From NCBI RefSeq assembly GCF_000597865.1, contig NZ_CP007452.1, forward strand, positions 1,123,183 to 1,187,182: 64,000 nucleotides of DNA, in the 5' to 3' direction. Source of the stretch: Peptoclostridium acidaminophilum DSM 3953 (GTDB lineage: Bacteria > Bacillota > Clostridia > Peptostreptococcales > Peptostreptococcaceae). Under the pieces are notes generated by a model. That model worked only from the letters and a program-made list of their open reading frames with translations, was not told where the DNA came from and did not search any database. Below are positions 24,717 through 33,679 of the stretch, piece after piece. Both the position numbers and the translations under genes were made by a program. The first letter of the stretch is position 1, and every line of letters begins with the position of its first letter.

Positions 24717-25412
24717 GTGGATACAAAAACCAGTTTGATGATTAATGAAATGGCCGAATCTGAGAGACCAAGAGAAAAACTTACTGTTAAAGGACCCGAA
24801 AGCCTGACTAATGCCGAGCTTGTCGCCATACTGATACGGACGGGTAGCAAGAATGTATCGGCTCTGGATTTGGCAAGGCGCATTGTTAACATGGACAAGG
24901 AGGGCATTAGGAGCCTTTACAACATAAGCATAGAGGAGCTCAGCAAGGTAAAGGGCGTTGGCAACGCGAAGGCCTGCCAGATTGTAGCGGCACTTGAGCT
25001 GGGCAAAAGACTCTCGAAATCATCAATGGGACACAGGCCAAGGATAACACATCCTGAAGACATTTCCAGGATATACATGGAGGAAATGCGTTATCTCAAA
25101 AAAGAAATATTCAAGGTAGTCATGCTCAATACTAAAAATGAAGTCATATGCGATACTGATGTTTCAGTTGGTTCGCTCAACTCGTCAATAGTCCATCCAA
25201 GGGAAGTCTTTGTAGAACCCATCAGGAGAAGTGCCAACAGCATAGTATTGATACATAACCATCCTTCAGGAAATCCAGACCCCAGCGCAGAGGATAAAAA
25301 TATCACCAAGAGGCTCTTAGAATGTTCCGGCCTGATTGGAATCAAGATACTAGATCATATAATACTTGGTGACGGCGTTTATTACAGCTTCAAGGAGCAT
25401 TCACTTATTTAG
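24717..25412 (+). CDS. radC: RadC family JAB-domain protein
   Basis: A 231-residue RadC/YsxA protein. The N-terminus has a UPF0758-type helix-hairpin-helix region (RPREKLTVKGPESLTNAELVAILIRTG in parts, residues about 16-44; EELSKVKGVGNAKACQI near residue 75). The C-terminal JAMM metal motif is HNHPSGNPDPSAED near residues 180-193. The DNA repair role proposed long ago is doubtful. The GTG at 24717 follows AAAGGAGGAAAAC. It heads the mre-min block, as in many Clostridia, so a link to septum or DNA handling is possible. Confidence 0.92.
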   Translation: MDTKTSLMINEMAESERPREKLTVKGPESLTNAELVAILIRTGSKNVSALDLARRIVNMDKEGIRSLYNISIEELSKVKGVGNAKACQIVAALELGKRLSKSSMGHRPRITHPEDISRIYMEEMRYLKKEIFKVVMLNTKNEVICDTDVSVGSLNSSIVHPREVFVEPIRRSANSIVLIHNHPSGNPDPSAEDKNITKRLLECSGLIGIKILDHIILGDGVYYSFKEHSLI

Positions 25413-25425
25413 GGAGGAAACAAGA

Positions 25426-26495
25426 ATGGCAAAGGGAAAAAAAGATCAGGAACTGGAAAGTTCGGTTTTAATCTTTTTAGCATAAAAACTAATGATATGG
25501 GAATAGATCTTGGCACAGCCAATACGGTTGTATACCTAAGGGGCAAGGGAATAGTGCTCAGGGAGCCTTCCGTTGTTGCAATAGAGGAGAGCGGAAAGAA
25601 CGTGCTTGAGGTTGGCGAAGAGGCCAAGAAGATGATAGGCAGAACGCCTGGGCATATAGTCGCTATAAGACCTATGAAGGACGGTGTCATAGCTGACTTT
25701 GACATAACACAAAGCATGATCAAGTACTTCATAAAAAAGGCAAGTCCTAAAAAAAGCATGTTCAATCCAAGGATAGTAGTATGCATTCCTTACGGGGTGA
25801 CCCAGGTGGAAAAAAGAGCCATCGAGGATGCTGCTATGCAGGCTGGAGCGAGAGAGGTTTATCTTATTGAAGAGCCAATGGCGGCAGCAATAGGAGCAGG
25901 CCTTCAGGTTGCAGAGCCTGCCGGCAACATGGTTGTGGATATCGGCGGAGGAACTACTGAAATAGCAGTGATTTCTCTTGGAGGAATTGTAACTGCAAAG
26001 TCGGTAAGGATAGGCGGAGACGAATTTGATGAGGCTATAGTGAGCTATATAAAGAAGGAATACAGTCTCATGATAGGCGAGAGGACAGCCGAAGAAATCA
26101 AGATAACAATAGGTTCTGCTCACGAATACGAGGGAGAGCAGCAGAGCATGTTTATAAGGGGAAGAGATCTTGTCGAAGGTCTTCCCAAGACGATAGAGGT
26201 CAATGCCGAGGAGATAAGGCGCGCGCTTAAAGAGCCTGTGACTGTAATACTCGATGCAATTAAGGCAACGCTTGAGAGGACTCCTCCAGAGCTTGCGGCA
26301 GATATTATGACAAACGGCATATTGCTTGCGGGCGGAGGAGCGCTGCTGAAAGGGCTCGATGTACTCGTAAACAAGGAGACATATATGCCGGTTAGAATAG
26401 CCGAGAATCCTTTGGATTGCGTAGCCCTGGGCACAGGCAAGGCCATCGAGGAAATAGATACGCTTAGAAAAGTGCTAATATCTACAAAGAAATAG
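25426..26495 (+). CDS. mreB: Rod shape-determining protein MreB (N-terminal frame break at an A7 run)
   Basis: The actin-like protein that guides lateral wall synthesis. The continuous frame from ATG 25497 gives 332 residues ([55 protein letters not shown]), but that ATG has no ribosome site. ATG 25426 follows AGGGAGGAAAC and reads MAKGK before leaving frame at seven A (25437-25443). With one extra A the frame joins and gives [14 protein letters not shown], an amphipathic membrane-binding segment typical of MreB, and 356 residues in all. This is either a real or apparent one-base loss. The gene is expected to be essential in rod cells. Confidence 0.88.
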
Positions 26496-26508
26496 TTTGG
26501 GTGATGTC

Positions 26509-27380
26509 ATGATAAAGCTTATGATAAAAAGAAAAAAGCCGGCAAAGAAGTGATAGCTATTGTTGCAATAGCTATCACTCTAATTTTAATTATTTCATTT
26601 TCCATGTCCGGAAACAAAGCGGCAAAACTCATGTCGTCTGTGGGAATAGAGGCTTTTTCGCCTCTGGAGAAGGCAACAGGTGGGTTTTTTTCGGGCATAA
26701 GAACGAATGCCAACGGGATTTTTTCGTACGGAAAAAACATGAAGGAGCTCGAGCGGCTTAAAAAAGAGAATCAGGAGCTTAAAAAGCAGGTCATAGAGCT
26801 TGATCTGTCGCAGGAAGAGCTCCGTGAGCTTGTCGATCTTAAAAGGTCGCTCAACTACGTGCAAAATGTACCCGTCAAGAAATACGTGAGCACGAAGGTG
26901 ATAGCAAAAAATGACGGCAACATGTATGAAAGTTTTACAATAGATGCCGGAAGCAACGATGGGATAGAAAATGAAAGCATAGTGCTTACAGGAGACGGCC
27001 TTGCGGGGATAGTCTATGAAGTCTCAAAGAACTATTCCAAGGCAATATCCATAATAAACTACAAGTCAGCCGTAAGCTTCAAGGTTTTAAGAAAATCCGA
27101 TTACATGGGTGTTATCAGAAAGAATATAACTGTAGACTCATTCGAAGACAGCGAAGGCTTTCTTGTAGGATACATGTTTGACATGGATTATGACGTTTCA
27201 CCCGGTGACATACTGGTTACATCTGGTCTGGGAATGTATACGGAAGGCATACCCATAGGCGAGATTCAGCAGGTCGAGGAAGACAAGAAAAGCCTGGTGA
27301 AAAATGTGAAGGTAAAGTCTTATGTGGATTTCAAAAATATAGACAAGGTTATGGTAATAAGCCCCGAAAGAATTAGATAG
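26509..27380 (+). CDS. mreC: Rod shape-determining protein MreC (N-terminal frame break)
   Basis: The bitopic MreC scaffold of the elongasome. The main frame contains the membrane helix (IAIVAIAITLILIISFSM), a coiled coil (LERLKKENQELKKQVIELD, around residues 80-100) and two beta domains (NDGNMYESFTIDAGSNDGI; GDILVTSGLGMYTEGIPIG). Its first possible start, GTG 26550, has no ribosome site. ATG 26509 follows TTTGGGTGATG but reads out of frame to TGA 26551. One extra A in the A5-G-A6 stretch (26526-26537) restores a single 290-residue frame beginning MIKLMIK(R/K)KKAGKEVIAI. This repeats the defect seen in mreB just upstream. Confidence 0.85.
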
Positions 27381-27391
27381 TGAGGTTTGTC

Positions 27392-27889
27392 ATGGGAGCA
27401 TTTTATGCCACGTTCATATCGTTTGCAATAGTGATTTTGGAAAACAGTATACTCAACAATTTAAAAATATTCGGCGTGGCACCTGATTTTGTCCTTATAT
27501 ATATTTGCATATGCGCAATAACTATGGACAAAAAAGCGGCATCGAGCGCCGGAATCATAGCCGGGCTGGTACGCGACATGCTTGTAGGGCCAACTCTGGG
27601 AGTGAGCGCGCTTTTCATGTATGCTATATCGGAACTTTATGGCTTCATAAGCGACAAGATATTCAAGGATAGCAGATTCACAGTATTTGTGCTTATAAGT
27701 TTTGCAAGCGTTTTATATTCAGGTATCAAGCTTGTGATTTTTGGAGAATACCTGCAGGGTTCCATATACAGCATACTATTGAGCAATATGGTTGTTTTCC
27801 CTCTGCTAAACAGTGCAATTGCAATACCAGCTTATTCTTTTTTGATAAAGTTCCATGAGAGGATAAAAAGAAGCATATCTTTTTACTAA
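27392..27889 (+). CDS. mreD: Rod shape-determining protein MreD
   Basis: A 165-residue hydrophobic protein with five or six membrane helices, the MreD partner of MreC and RodA. The pattern GVAPDFVLIYICICAI and SAGIIAGLVRDMLVGPTLG near residues 25-70 is characteristic. ATG 27392 is chosen with GTGAGG as its ribosome site; GTG 27380, overlapping the mreC stop, would add four residues and cannot be excluded. A gap of 28 bases separates it from mrdA. Confidence 0.88.
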   Translation: MGAFYATFISFAIVILENSILNNLKIFGVAPDFVLIYICICAITMDKKAASSAGIIAGLVRDMLVGPTLGVSALFMYAISELYGFISDKIFKDSRFTVFVLISFASVLYSGIKLVIFGEYLQGSIYSILLSNMVVFPLLNSAIAIPAYSFLIKFHERIKRSISFY

Positions 27890-27917
27890 TATGCCGGAAT
27901 TTTTAAGGTGATTTATT

Positions 27918-30713
27918 ATGATGCAAAGACAAAGAGAAAGACTCGATATTTTAAAAACGGTGCTTATGTGCATATTTGCCGCGCTTATTTTAAGGCTCTC
28001 TTTCATGACCGTAATCAAGGGTGAAGACTATTTCAAGCAGGCTCAAGACAAAGTTTTCAGAAAGATAACGGTCCAGGCGCCAAGGGGTGAGATTAAGGAC
28101 AGGTACGGAAGGCTTATTGCAGGCAATAGGCCTAGTTTTACTGTCCAGATTTCAAAAAATGAAGTCGTAAAAGACAACATGAACTCCATAGCGCTCGGGA
28201 TTATAGGTATACTCGAAAAGAACGGCGACAAATATGCAGACGAATTCCCCATAGTCTTGGAAAACGGTAGATTTTCGTTTATATATGACAAGAAGATAAG
28301 GGATTGGAAAGAGGAAAACGGGATTCCAAAATCATATAATGCCAAGGACAGCTTCTATTACATCGTGGATTCGCTTATAGCAAGCGGAGCAGTATCTCCT
28401 GAATCAAGGAATATTGACAAGTTCGAGCTGCAAAAGCTGCTCAACGAAAACGGATATTATCCGCCAATATATGTTTCGAAGTGGCAGTTCGCAGAGCAGG
28501 TCAGGAAAAAAGAGTGGCTATACGGGTATGACATAGATACTGAAAAGGAAAAAGGCGTAGATGCAGCCAAGGCGTTCGAAAGAATAAGAAAGTATTACGA
28601 GCTTCCTTCTGGCTATAGCGATGCCGAAGCCAGGAAGATCATGATAATAAGAGATCTTGTCAAGTCGAAGGGCTATCTTCAGTACCAGCCTGTCGAGGTG
28701 GCTTATGACGTGTCTCAAAAGACTGTGGCCGAAATTGAGGAAAAGAGCATGGAGCTTGCGGGCGTGAGCGTCGAGGTCAAGCCGGTACGGTATTACCCAA
28801 GCGGAGAAGTGGCATCGCATATAATAGGATATATGGGGAAAATATCCCTGCCATACGAGATAGAAAAATATGTGACGGAAAAGGGCTACAGCCAAAGCGA
28901 TACTATAGGCAAGAGCGGCATTGAAAAGCAGTATGAAGAAAGCCTCAAGGGCGAGAACGGCTACAAGCGGGTGCAGGTAGATGCCGCCGGAAGACTTATT
29001 AAAAGACTCGAAATGAAGGAACCCGTTCCGGGGGATTCTGTATATCTTACAATCGATTTGGAGCTTCAAAAAAAGGCTGAGGAATCGCTCAAAAATGTGC
29101 TGGCTAAAATAAGGCAGGGCGGAGTTTATACGAGCAAGTGGGGCAGTTCAACTCTTCGTGACAGCAAAAGGGTGTATAGCAAGGCCACTTCGGGAGCTGT
29201 TGTAGCACTTGATGTCAAAACGGGCGATGTGCTTGCCATGGCGAGTTATCCGGGATTTGACCCGAATCTGTTTGCCACAGGAATATCATCCGAGGATATG
29301 GGAAAGCTCCAGCCTGAGAACAAGAACGATACTCTGGCGCCAAGACCTCTGTATAATGTTGCGACAATGACAACGGTTCAGCCAGGTTCGGTATTCAAAA
29401 TGGTTACCGGACTTGCAGGCCTTGAAAAGGGGCTCAGCCCGAAATACAAGATAACAGACAGAGGTTATATTAAGGTGGGGAACAGGAACTTTGGGTGCTG
29501 GATTTGGAACGAGAGAAAGGGAACCCATGGACCTACGGATCTCTACAGGGCGCTGGAAGTATCCTGCAACTATTACTTCTATTCCCTGAGCGTAGGTTTC
29601 GATTACGGCGCCAACAAGCCGCTGCCGGTGGAGATGGGAATAGAGGATATACTTTACTATGCCAAGCTGCTCGGACTTGACGAGAAGACGGGAATTCAAA
29701 TCGAAGAGGTTTCGGGCAAGGTTCCCAATCCTTCAGATAAGTTGAAAAACACAAAGCTAATGCTCGAGAGCACGCTTGAGGGCAAGCTTGAAAATGCCTT
29801 TGCTGACATTACAAGCAAGAGTAATCCATCTGAATACAAGCAGCGCATAGACACTATGGTAAGCTGGGCAGAGGAAAACCCAAGCAGAGGCGAGATAATA
29901 AAAAGGCTTGGAAGTCTCAAAGTCAAAGAAGACAGCATAAACGAAATAACAGACATCATGAAGTACAACTATTTTTCGCAGGCGAAGTGGAGCACGGGAG
30001 ACAGCTTCAATATTGCAATAGGACAGGGCGAAAACTCATACTCTCCTATTCAGATGGCCAACTATATAGCCACGCTGACTAACGGTGGGTATAAAAACAA
30101 TGTTACGGTCGTAGACAAAATAGAATCTTATGATAAACTTAGTATAGAAAAAATAAAGCGCGAATCCGTTAAAATACCACTTAGTGACCCTGAAAACCTC
30201 GAGCACATAAAAAGAGGAATGAAGAAGGTAACCGAGGAAGGCACAGCCAGCAGTACGTTCGGGAATTTCCCGGTGGAGGTTGGCGGAAAGACGGGTACGG
30301 CGCAAAAAAGCGGCAGGATACCAGCGGTGGACGAGGCTCAATATCTGCTCTCTCATCTTTCGAGCTTTGGAGTGGGAAAAGACGAAGTGATGAAGCTTGC
30401 AGACACTCTGGAAAAAAATTCAGACGAGAAGCTCGACAGAGACTACTATCTGAAAGCGGCCATACAAAAGCTCAACCCCAAAATCAAGACTAGCGACATA
30501 AATAGATTCAAGGACACATATGACAACTTTGCGTGGTTTGTTTCATTTGCTCCGTATGACAAGCCGGAAATAGCAGTAGTTGTGCTTATATTCCAGGGAG
30601 GACACGGAGGATATGGAGGTCCAGTAGCTAGAGACGTCATAGCCCAGTACATGGGGCTAGAGACTGATTACAGCCAGGAAAAAATCGACTATTCCGGAGG
30701 TTTGGCTCAATAA
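27918..30713 (+). CDS. mrdA: Penicillin-binding protein 2 (elongation transpeptidase)
   Basis: A 931-residue class B PBP that cross-links lateral-wall peptidoglycan with RodA. It has an N-terminal membrane helix (TVLMCIFAALILRLSFM, residues 17-33), a dimerisation domain starting VQAPRGEIKDRYGRLIAGN, and a transpeptidase with the catalytic Ser491 in PGSVFKMVTGL. The SxN motif is VSCNYYFYS near residue 549, and KTGT is in VGGKTGTAQK near residue 792. It is longer than usual (600-700) because of insertions around residues 90-250 and 600-690, which is common in Clostridia. The ATG follows AAGGTGAT. Confidence 0.93.
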   Translation: MMQRQRERLDILKTVLMCIFAALILRLSFMTVIKGEDYFKQAQDKVFRKITVQAPRGEIKDRYGRLIAGNRPSFTVQISKNEVVKDNMNSIALGIIGILEKNGDKYADEFPIVLENGRFSFIYDKKIRDWKEENGIPKSYNAKDSFYYIVDSLIASGAVSPESRNIDKFELQKLLNENGYYPPIYVSKWQFAEQVRKKEWLYGYDIDTEKEKGVDAAKAFERIRKYYELPSGYSDAEARKIMIIRDLVKSKGYLQYQPVEVAYDVSQKTVAEIEEKSMELAGVSVEVKPVRYYPSGEVASHIIGYMGKISLPYEIEKYVTEKGYSQSDTIGKSGIEKQYEESLKGENGYKRVQVDAAGRLIKRLEMKEPVPGDSVYLTIDLELQKKAEESLKNVLAKIRQGGVYTSKWGSSTLRDSKRVYSKATSGAVVALDVKTGDVLAMASYPGFDPNLFATGISSEDMGKLQPENKNDTLAPRPLYNVATMTTVQPGSVFKMVTGLAGLEKGLSPKYKITDRGYIKVGNRNFGCWIWNERKGTHGPTDLYRALEVSCNYYFYSLSVGFDYGANKPLPVEMGIEDILYYAKLLGLDEKTGIQIEEVSGKVPNPSDKLKNTKLMLESTLEGKLENAFADITSKSNPSEYKQRIDTMVSWAEENPSRGEIIKRLGSLKVKEDSINEITDIMKYNYFSQAKWSTGDSFNIAIGQGENSYSPIQMANYIATLTNGGYKNNVTVVDKIESYDKLSIEKIKRESVKIPLSDPENLEHIKRGMKKVTEEGTASSTFGNFPVEVGGKTGTAQKSGRIPAVDEAQYLLSHLSSFGVGKDEVMKLADTLEKNSDEKLDRDYYLKAAIQKLNPKIKTSDINRFKDTYDNFAWFVSFAPYDKPEIAVVVLIFQGGHGGYGGPVARDVIAQYMGLETDYSQEKIDYSGGLAQ

Positions 30714-30754
30714 GCTTTGATTTGCAATCAATATTTATTTGTGGGGGAATCAAT

Positions 30755-31366
30755 ATGCTCGAGACAGAAAAAGTTGAGTTTAAGGGAACTAAAAACGGTC
30801 TTGTGATTAACATCGGAAACGATTGCGACTATAAAACTGCGAGGGAGCTCATCGGATCGAAGGTAAAGGGAGCAAACGGTTTTTTTGACGGGGCCAGGAT
30901 ATATGCGATCAACTGTGGCGGGGTAGATGATGTTGAGTATATAATGTTAAAGGAATACATTGAAAGCGAGTTGGGAATGCAGATTGCTGAGGAAGAAAGA
31001 CAGCTTGCAATCGAATATGTTTCCAGCGGGGATACAAAATTCATAAGATCGACACTTAGGTCTGGAAAAAGAGTGGAGTTTAGTGGTAATATAGTAATAA
31101 TAGGGGACGTCAATCCCGGAGCTCATATCGTTGCAGACGGCAATGTAGTAGTTATTGGAGCGCTAAGGGGAGTGGTTCATGCAGGAGCCGGCGGCAACAG
31201 GGAAGCCTTTGTGGTGGCCAATAATCTGGAACCCATGCAGCTTAGAATTGCCGAGTCTATTGCAATACCGCCGGAAGAGGAGCATGAAGATAAGCCAGAT
31301 ATTCCAGAAATAGCGTTTATAAAGGAAAATTATATTATTATAGAACCATGCCTCAACAGGAAATAG
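30755..31366 (+). CDS. minC: Septum site-determining protein MinC
   Basis: A 203-residue FtsZ inhibitor that keeps division away from the poles. The N-terminal domain covers about residues 1-90. The C-terminal beta-helix domain has FSGNIVIIGDVNPGAHIVADGNVVVIG (cited in part) and LRGVVHAGAGGNREAF near residue 140, which is where it binds MinD. The ATG at 30755 follows GTGGGGGA; a more upstream start would lack a ribosome site. It opens minCDE. Confidence 0.93.
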   Translation: MLETEKVEFKGTKNGLVINIGNDCDYKTARELIGSKVKGANGFFDGARIYAINCGGVDDVEYIMLKEYIESELGMQIAEEERQLAIEYVSSGDTKFIRSTLRSGKRVEFSGNIVIIGDVNPGAHIVADGNVVVIGALRGVVHAGAGGNREAFVVANNLEPMQLRIAESIAIPPEEEHEDKPDIPEIAFIKENYIIIEPCLNRK

Positions 31367-31394
31367 AGATATAAATAATTAGGAGGTCTAGTTA

Positions 31395-32192
31395 ATGGGT
31401 GAAGTAATAGTCATAACTTCTGGAAAAGGCGGTGTAGGCAAGACCACCACCACTGCAAATATTGGAACGGCACTTGCACTTGAAGGCAAGAGAGTGGCTG
31501 TTGTAGATGCGGATATAGGCCTTAGAAACCTGGATGTGGTTATGGGGCTTGAAAATAGGATAGTGTATGATATAGTAGATGTAGTTGAAGGTTCATGCAA
31601 GCTCAAGCAGGCGCTCATAAAAGACAAGAGGTTCGAGGGACTCTTTCTTCTTCCTGCTGCCCAGACGAGGGATAAGGATGCAATTTCACCGGATCAGATG
31701 AAGGAGCTTACTTCAAATCTCAAGGAGATGTTTGACTACGTAATAATCGATTGTCCGGCGGGAATAGAGCAGGGCTTTAAGAATGCAATTGCAGGCGCGG
31801 ACAAGGCCATAGTAATTACAACCCCAGAGGTTTCTGCAGTAAGGGACGCCGATAGGATCATAGGCCTTTTGGAAGCAAGCGAAGTCGAAAATCCTCAGCT
31901 TATAGTAAACAGGATAAAAAACGAGATGGTAAAGCGCGGCGACATGATGAACATAAATGACATTATAGACATACTGGCAATAGAACTGATAGGTGTAGTG
32001 CCGGATGACGAGAATGTTGTTATAACCACAAACAAGGGCGAGCCTGCGGTTGTGGAGGCGAAATCTCTTGCAGGCAAAGCCTATAGGAATATTGCAAAAA
32101 GGATAATAGGACAGCAGGTGCCTTTTATGGACCTCGACATACAAGAGACTATGCTCAGCAAGGTTAAAAAAATGTTTGGATTTGCTAGATAG
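31395..32192 (+). CDS. minD: Septum site-determining ATPase MinD
   Basis: A 265-residue ParA-type ATPase that recruits MinC to the membrane. The deviant Walker A GKGGVGKTTTTANIG is at residues 10-24, followed by VVDADIGLRNLDVVMGLENR, the switch region VIIDCPAGIEQGF, and the C-terminal amphipathic membrane helix (SKVKKMFGFAR). The ATG follows TAGGAGGT. It lies 28 bases after minC and 13 before minE. Confidence 0.97.
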   Translation: MGEVIVITSGKGGVGKTTTTANIGTALALEGKRVAVVDADIGLRNLDVVMGLENRIVYDIVDVVEGSCKLKQALIKDKRFEGLFLLPAAQTRDKDAISPDQMKELTSNLKEMFDYVIIDCPAGIEQGFKNAIAGADKAIVITTPEVSAVRDADRIIGLLEASEVENPQLIVNRIKNEMVKRGDMMNINDIIDILAIELIGVVPDDENVVITTNKGEPAVVEAKSLAGKAYRNIAKRIIGQQVPFMDLDIQETMLSKVKKMFGFAR

Positions 32193-32205
32193 GGGTGAAT
32201 TGACT

Positions 32206-32490
32206 ATGATGGATTTATTTAAGCTTTTTGGAAAAAACTCTAAATCAAGCAAGAACATAGCAAAAGAGCGACTTAAACTCGTGCTGGTACATGACAGGGC
32301 AAACTGCTCAGACAAATTTTTAGAGAGCATTAAGGAAGAACTCATAAAGACTATTTCAAGCTACATAGAGATTGATGAGGAGGGCTTGGAGATAAAGATG
32401 ACCAAGTCTAGAAACACAAGTGAAGGCACAGTGCTTTCTGCGCTCGTTGCCAACATACCCATAAAAAAGGTCAAGGACATGAGAAGGTAA
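32206..32490 (+). CDS. minE: Cell division topological specificity factor MinE
   Basis: A 94-residue MinE. The first residues (MMDLFKLFGKNSKSSKNIAKERL) are the amphipathic membrane-binding helix and the MinD-interaction segment. LVLVHDRANCS and the C-terminal dimer region follow. It stimulates MinD ATPase and so drives oscillation. The ATG at 32206 (or 32209) has AGGGGTGA upstream. Finding MinE rather than only DivIVA suggests an oscillating Min system, as in other Clostridia. Confidence 0.95.
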   Translation: MMDLFKLFGKNSKSSKNIAKERLKLVLVHDRANCSDKFLESIKEELIKTISSYIEIDEEGLEIKMTKSRNTSEGTVLSALVANIPIKKVKDMRR

Positions 32491-32555
32491 CTAATATCAA
32501 GGGGATTCCGCTATGGAATTTCCTTTTATTTTCGAACAGACTTCTGGAGGAACAT

Positions 32556-33659
32556 ATGGAATTTAGAAAACTGAAGGCTTTTGACTGGAAACTGTTGGCT
32601 ATTGTCTGCGCCATATTTTGCATAGGCATGGTTGCACTAAGCAGCGCGACGCATTCCAATATAGACGGATTCAACAGACAGCTCAAGATACAGGGAGCTT
32701 CATTTATAATTGGTATGGCAATCATGGCATTGATGATGCTTTTTGACTACAACGGCTTTGCAAAGTATCAAAAGCACATATATATAGCCAACATACTCTT
32801 GCTGCTTATTGTCTACCTGCCGGGTCTTGGCATAGCCAGAGCTGGAGCCAGGTCATGGATAAATCTGGGTTTCATAGATTTGCAGACTTCAGAGCTTGTC
32901 AAGATTGGATTCATTGTCTCGTTTGCAAAATTCCTGGAAGACAAGAAGGGAAGGATCAACACATTCAAGGATCTTGTGCCGATAGCGGCATACGCAGCAC
33001 CCATAGTTTTGCTTATACTCAAGCAGCCGGATCTTGGAACGGCAATAGTTTTCATTTCTATAATATTCGGGATGCTGTTTGTCTGCGAAATCAATCTCAA
33101 AATGGTAGCAAAAATTGCGGCAGCCGGCATAGTTTCAATACCGGCCATATATCCTTTCCTAGAAGCCCACCAGAAAGTCAGAATAGACGCATTTATACAT
33201 CCGGGAGATCCCAGTTTTGAAGGCAATTACCAGGTCATACAGTCCATGATAGCAATAGGCTCGGGCAAAATTTTCGGAAAGGGCCTTTTTAAGGGAACAC
33301 AAAACCAGTACGATTTTTTGCCTGTGCAGGACTCTGACTTCATATTTGCTGTGCTGGGCGAGGAGTTCGGATTTATAGGCGCATGCATATTGGTTGTGCT
33401 TTTTTACTTTTTCCTAAAGCGCATAATATCAATATCAAAGAATTCAAAGGACTTTTACGGCACACTCGTAAGCACGGGCGTGCTCTTTATGTTCATGTAT
33501 CAGATCGTTCAAAACATAGGAATGACAATGGGGCTCATGCCTGTAACGGGAGTTACGCTGCCTCTTGTAAGCTACGGCGGAAGCTCCATGGTAACCAGCC
33601 TTATGGCCCTTGGGCTCGTCTTTAACGTATCCATGCGAAGAAAGAAAATCAATTTCTAA
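32556..33659 (+). CDS. rodA: RodA glycosyltransferase (SEDS family)
   Basis: A 367-residue SEDS protein with about ten membrane helices that polymerises glycan strands for elongation, working with PBP2. Conserved blocks are LGIARAGARSWINLGFIDLQTSELVKIGF (quoted for orientation in parts around residues 90-118), KQPDLGTAIVF near 150, and VTGVTLPLVSYGGSSM near residue 330. The ATG follows TGGAGGA. It lies 66 bases after minE. The distance of mrdA and rodA in one block fits a joint role. Confidence 0.95.
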   Translation: MEFRKLKAFDWKLLAIVCAIFCIGMVALSSATHSNIDGFNRQLKIQGASFIIGMAIMALMMLFDYNGFAKYQKHIYIANILLLLIVYLPGLGIARAGARSWINLGFIDLQTSELVKIGFIVSFAKFLEDKKGRINTFKDLVPIAAYAAPIVLLILKQPDLGTAIVFISIIFGMLFVCEINLKMVAKIAAAGIVSIPAIYPFLEAHQKVRIDAFIHPGDPSFEGNYQVIQSMIAIGSGKIFGKGLFKGTQNQYDFLPVQDSDFIFAVLGEEFGFIGACILVVLFYFFLKRIISISKNSKDFYGTLVSTGVLFMFMYQIVQNIGMTMGLMPVTGVTLPLVSYGGSSMVTSLMALGLVFNVSMRRKKINF

Positions 33660-33679
33660 TTTGGAGGTTATTTAATATT

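Noticed and set aside
26502-26551. A separate small gene from 26509 (MIKLMIKRKK...)
   Set aside because: Its 14 residues end at a stop within mreC; it is better explained as the displaced mreC start.
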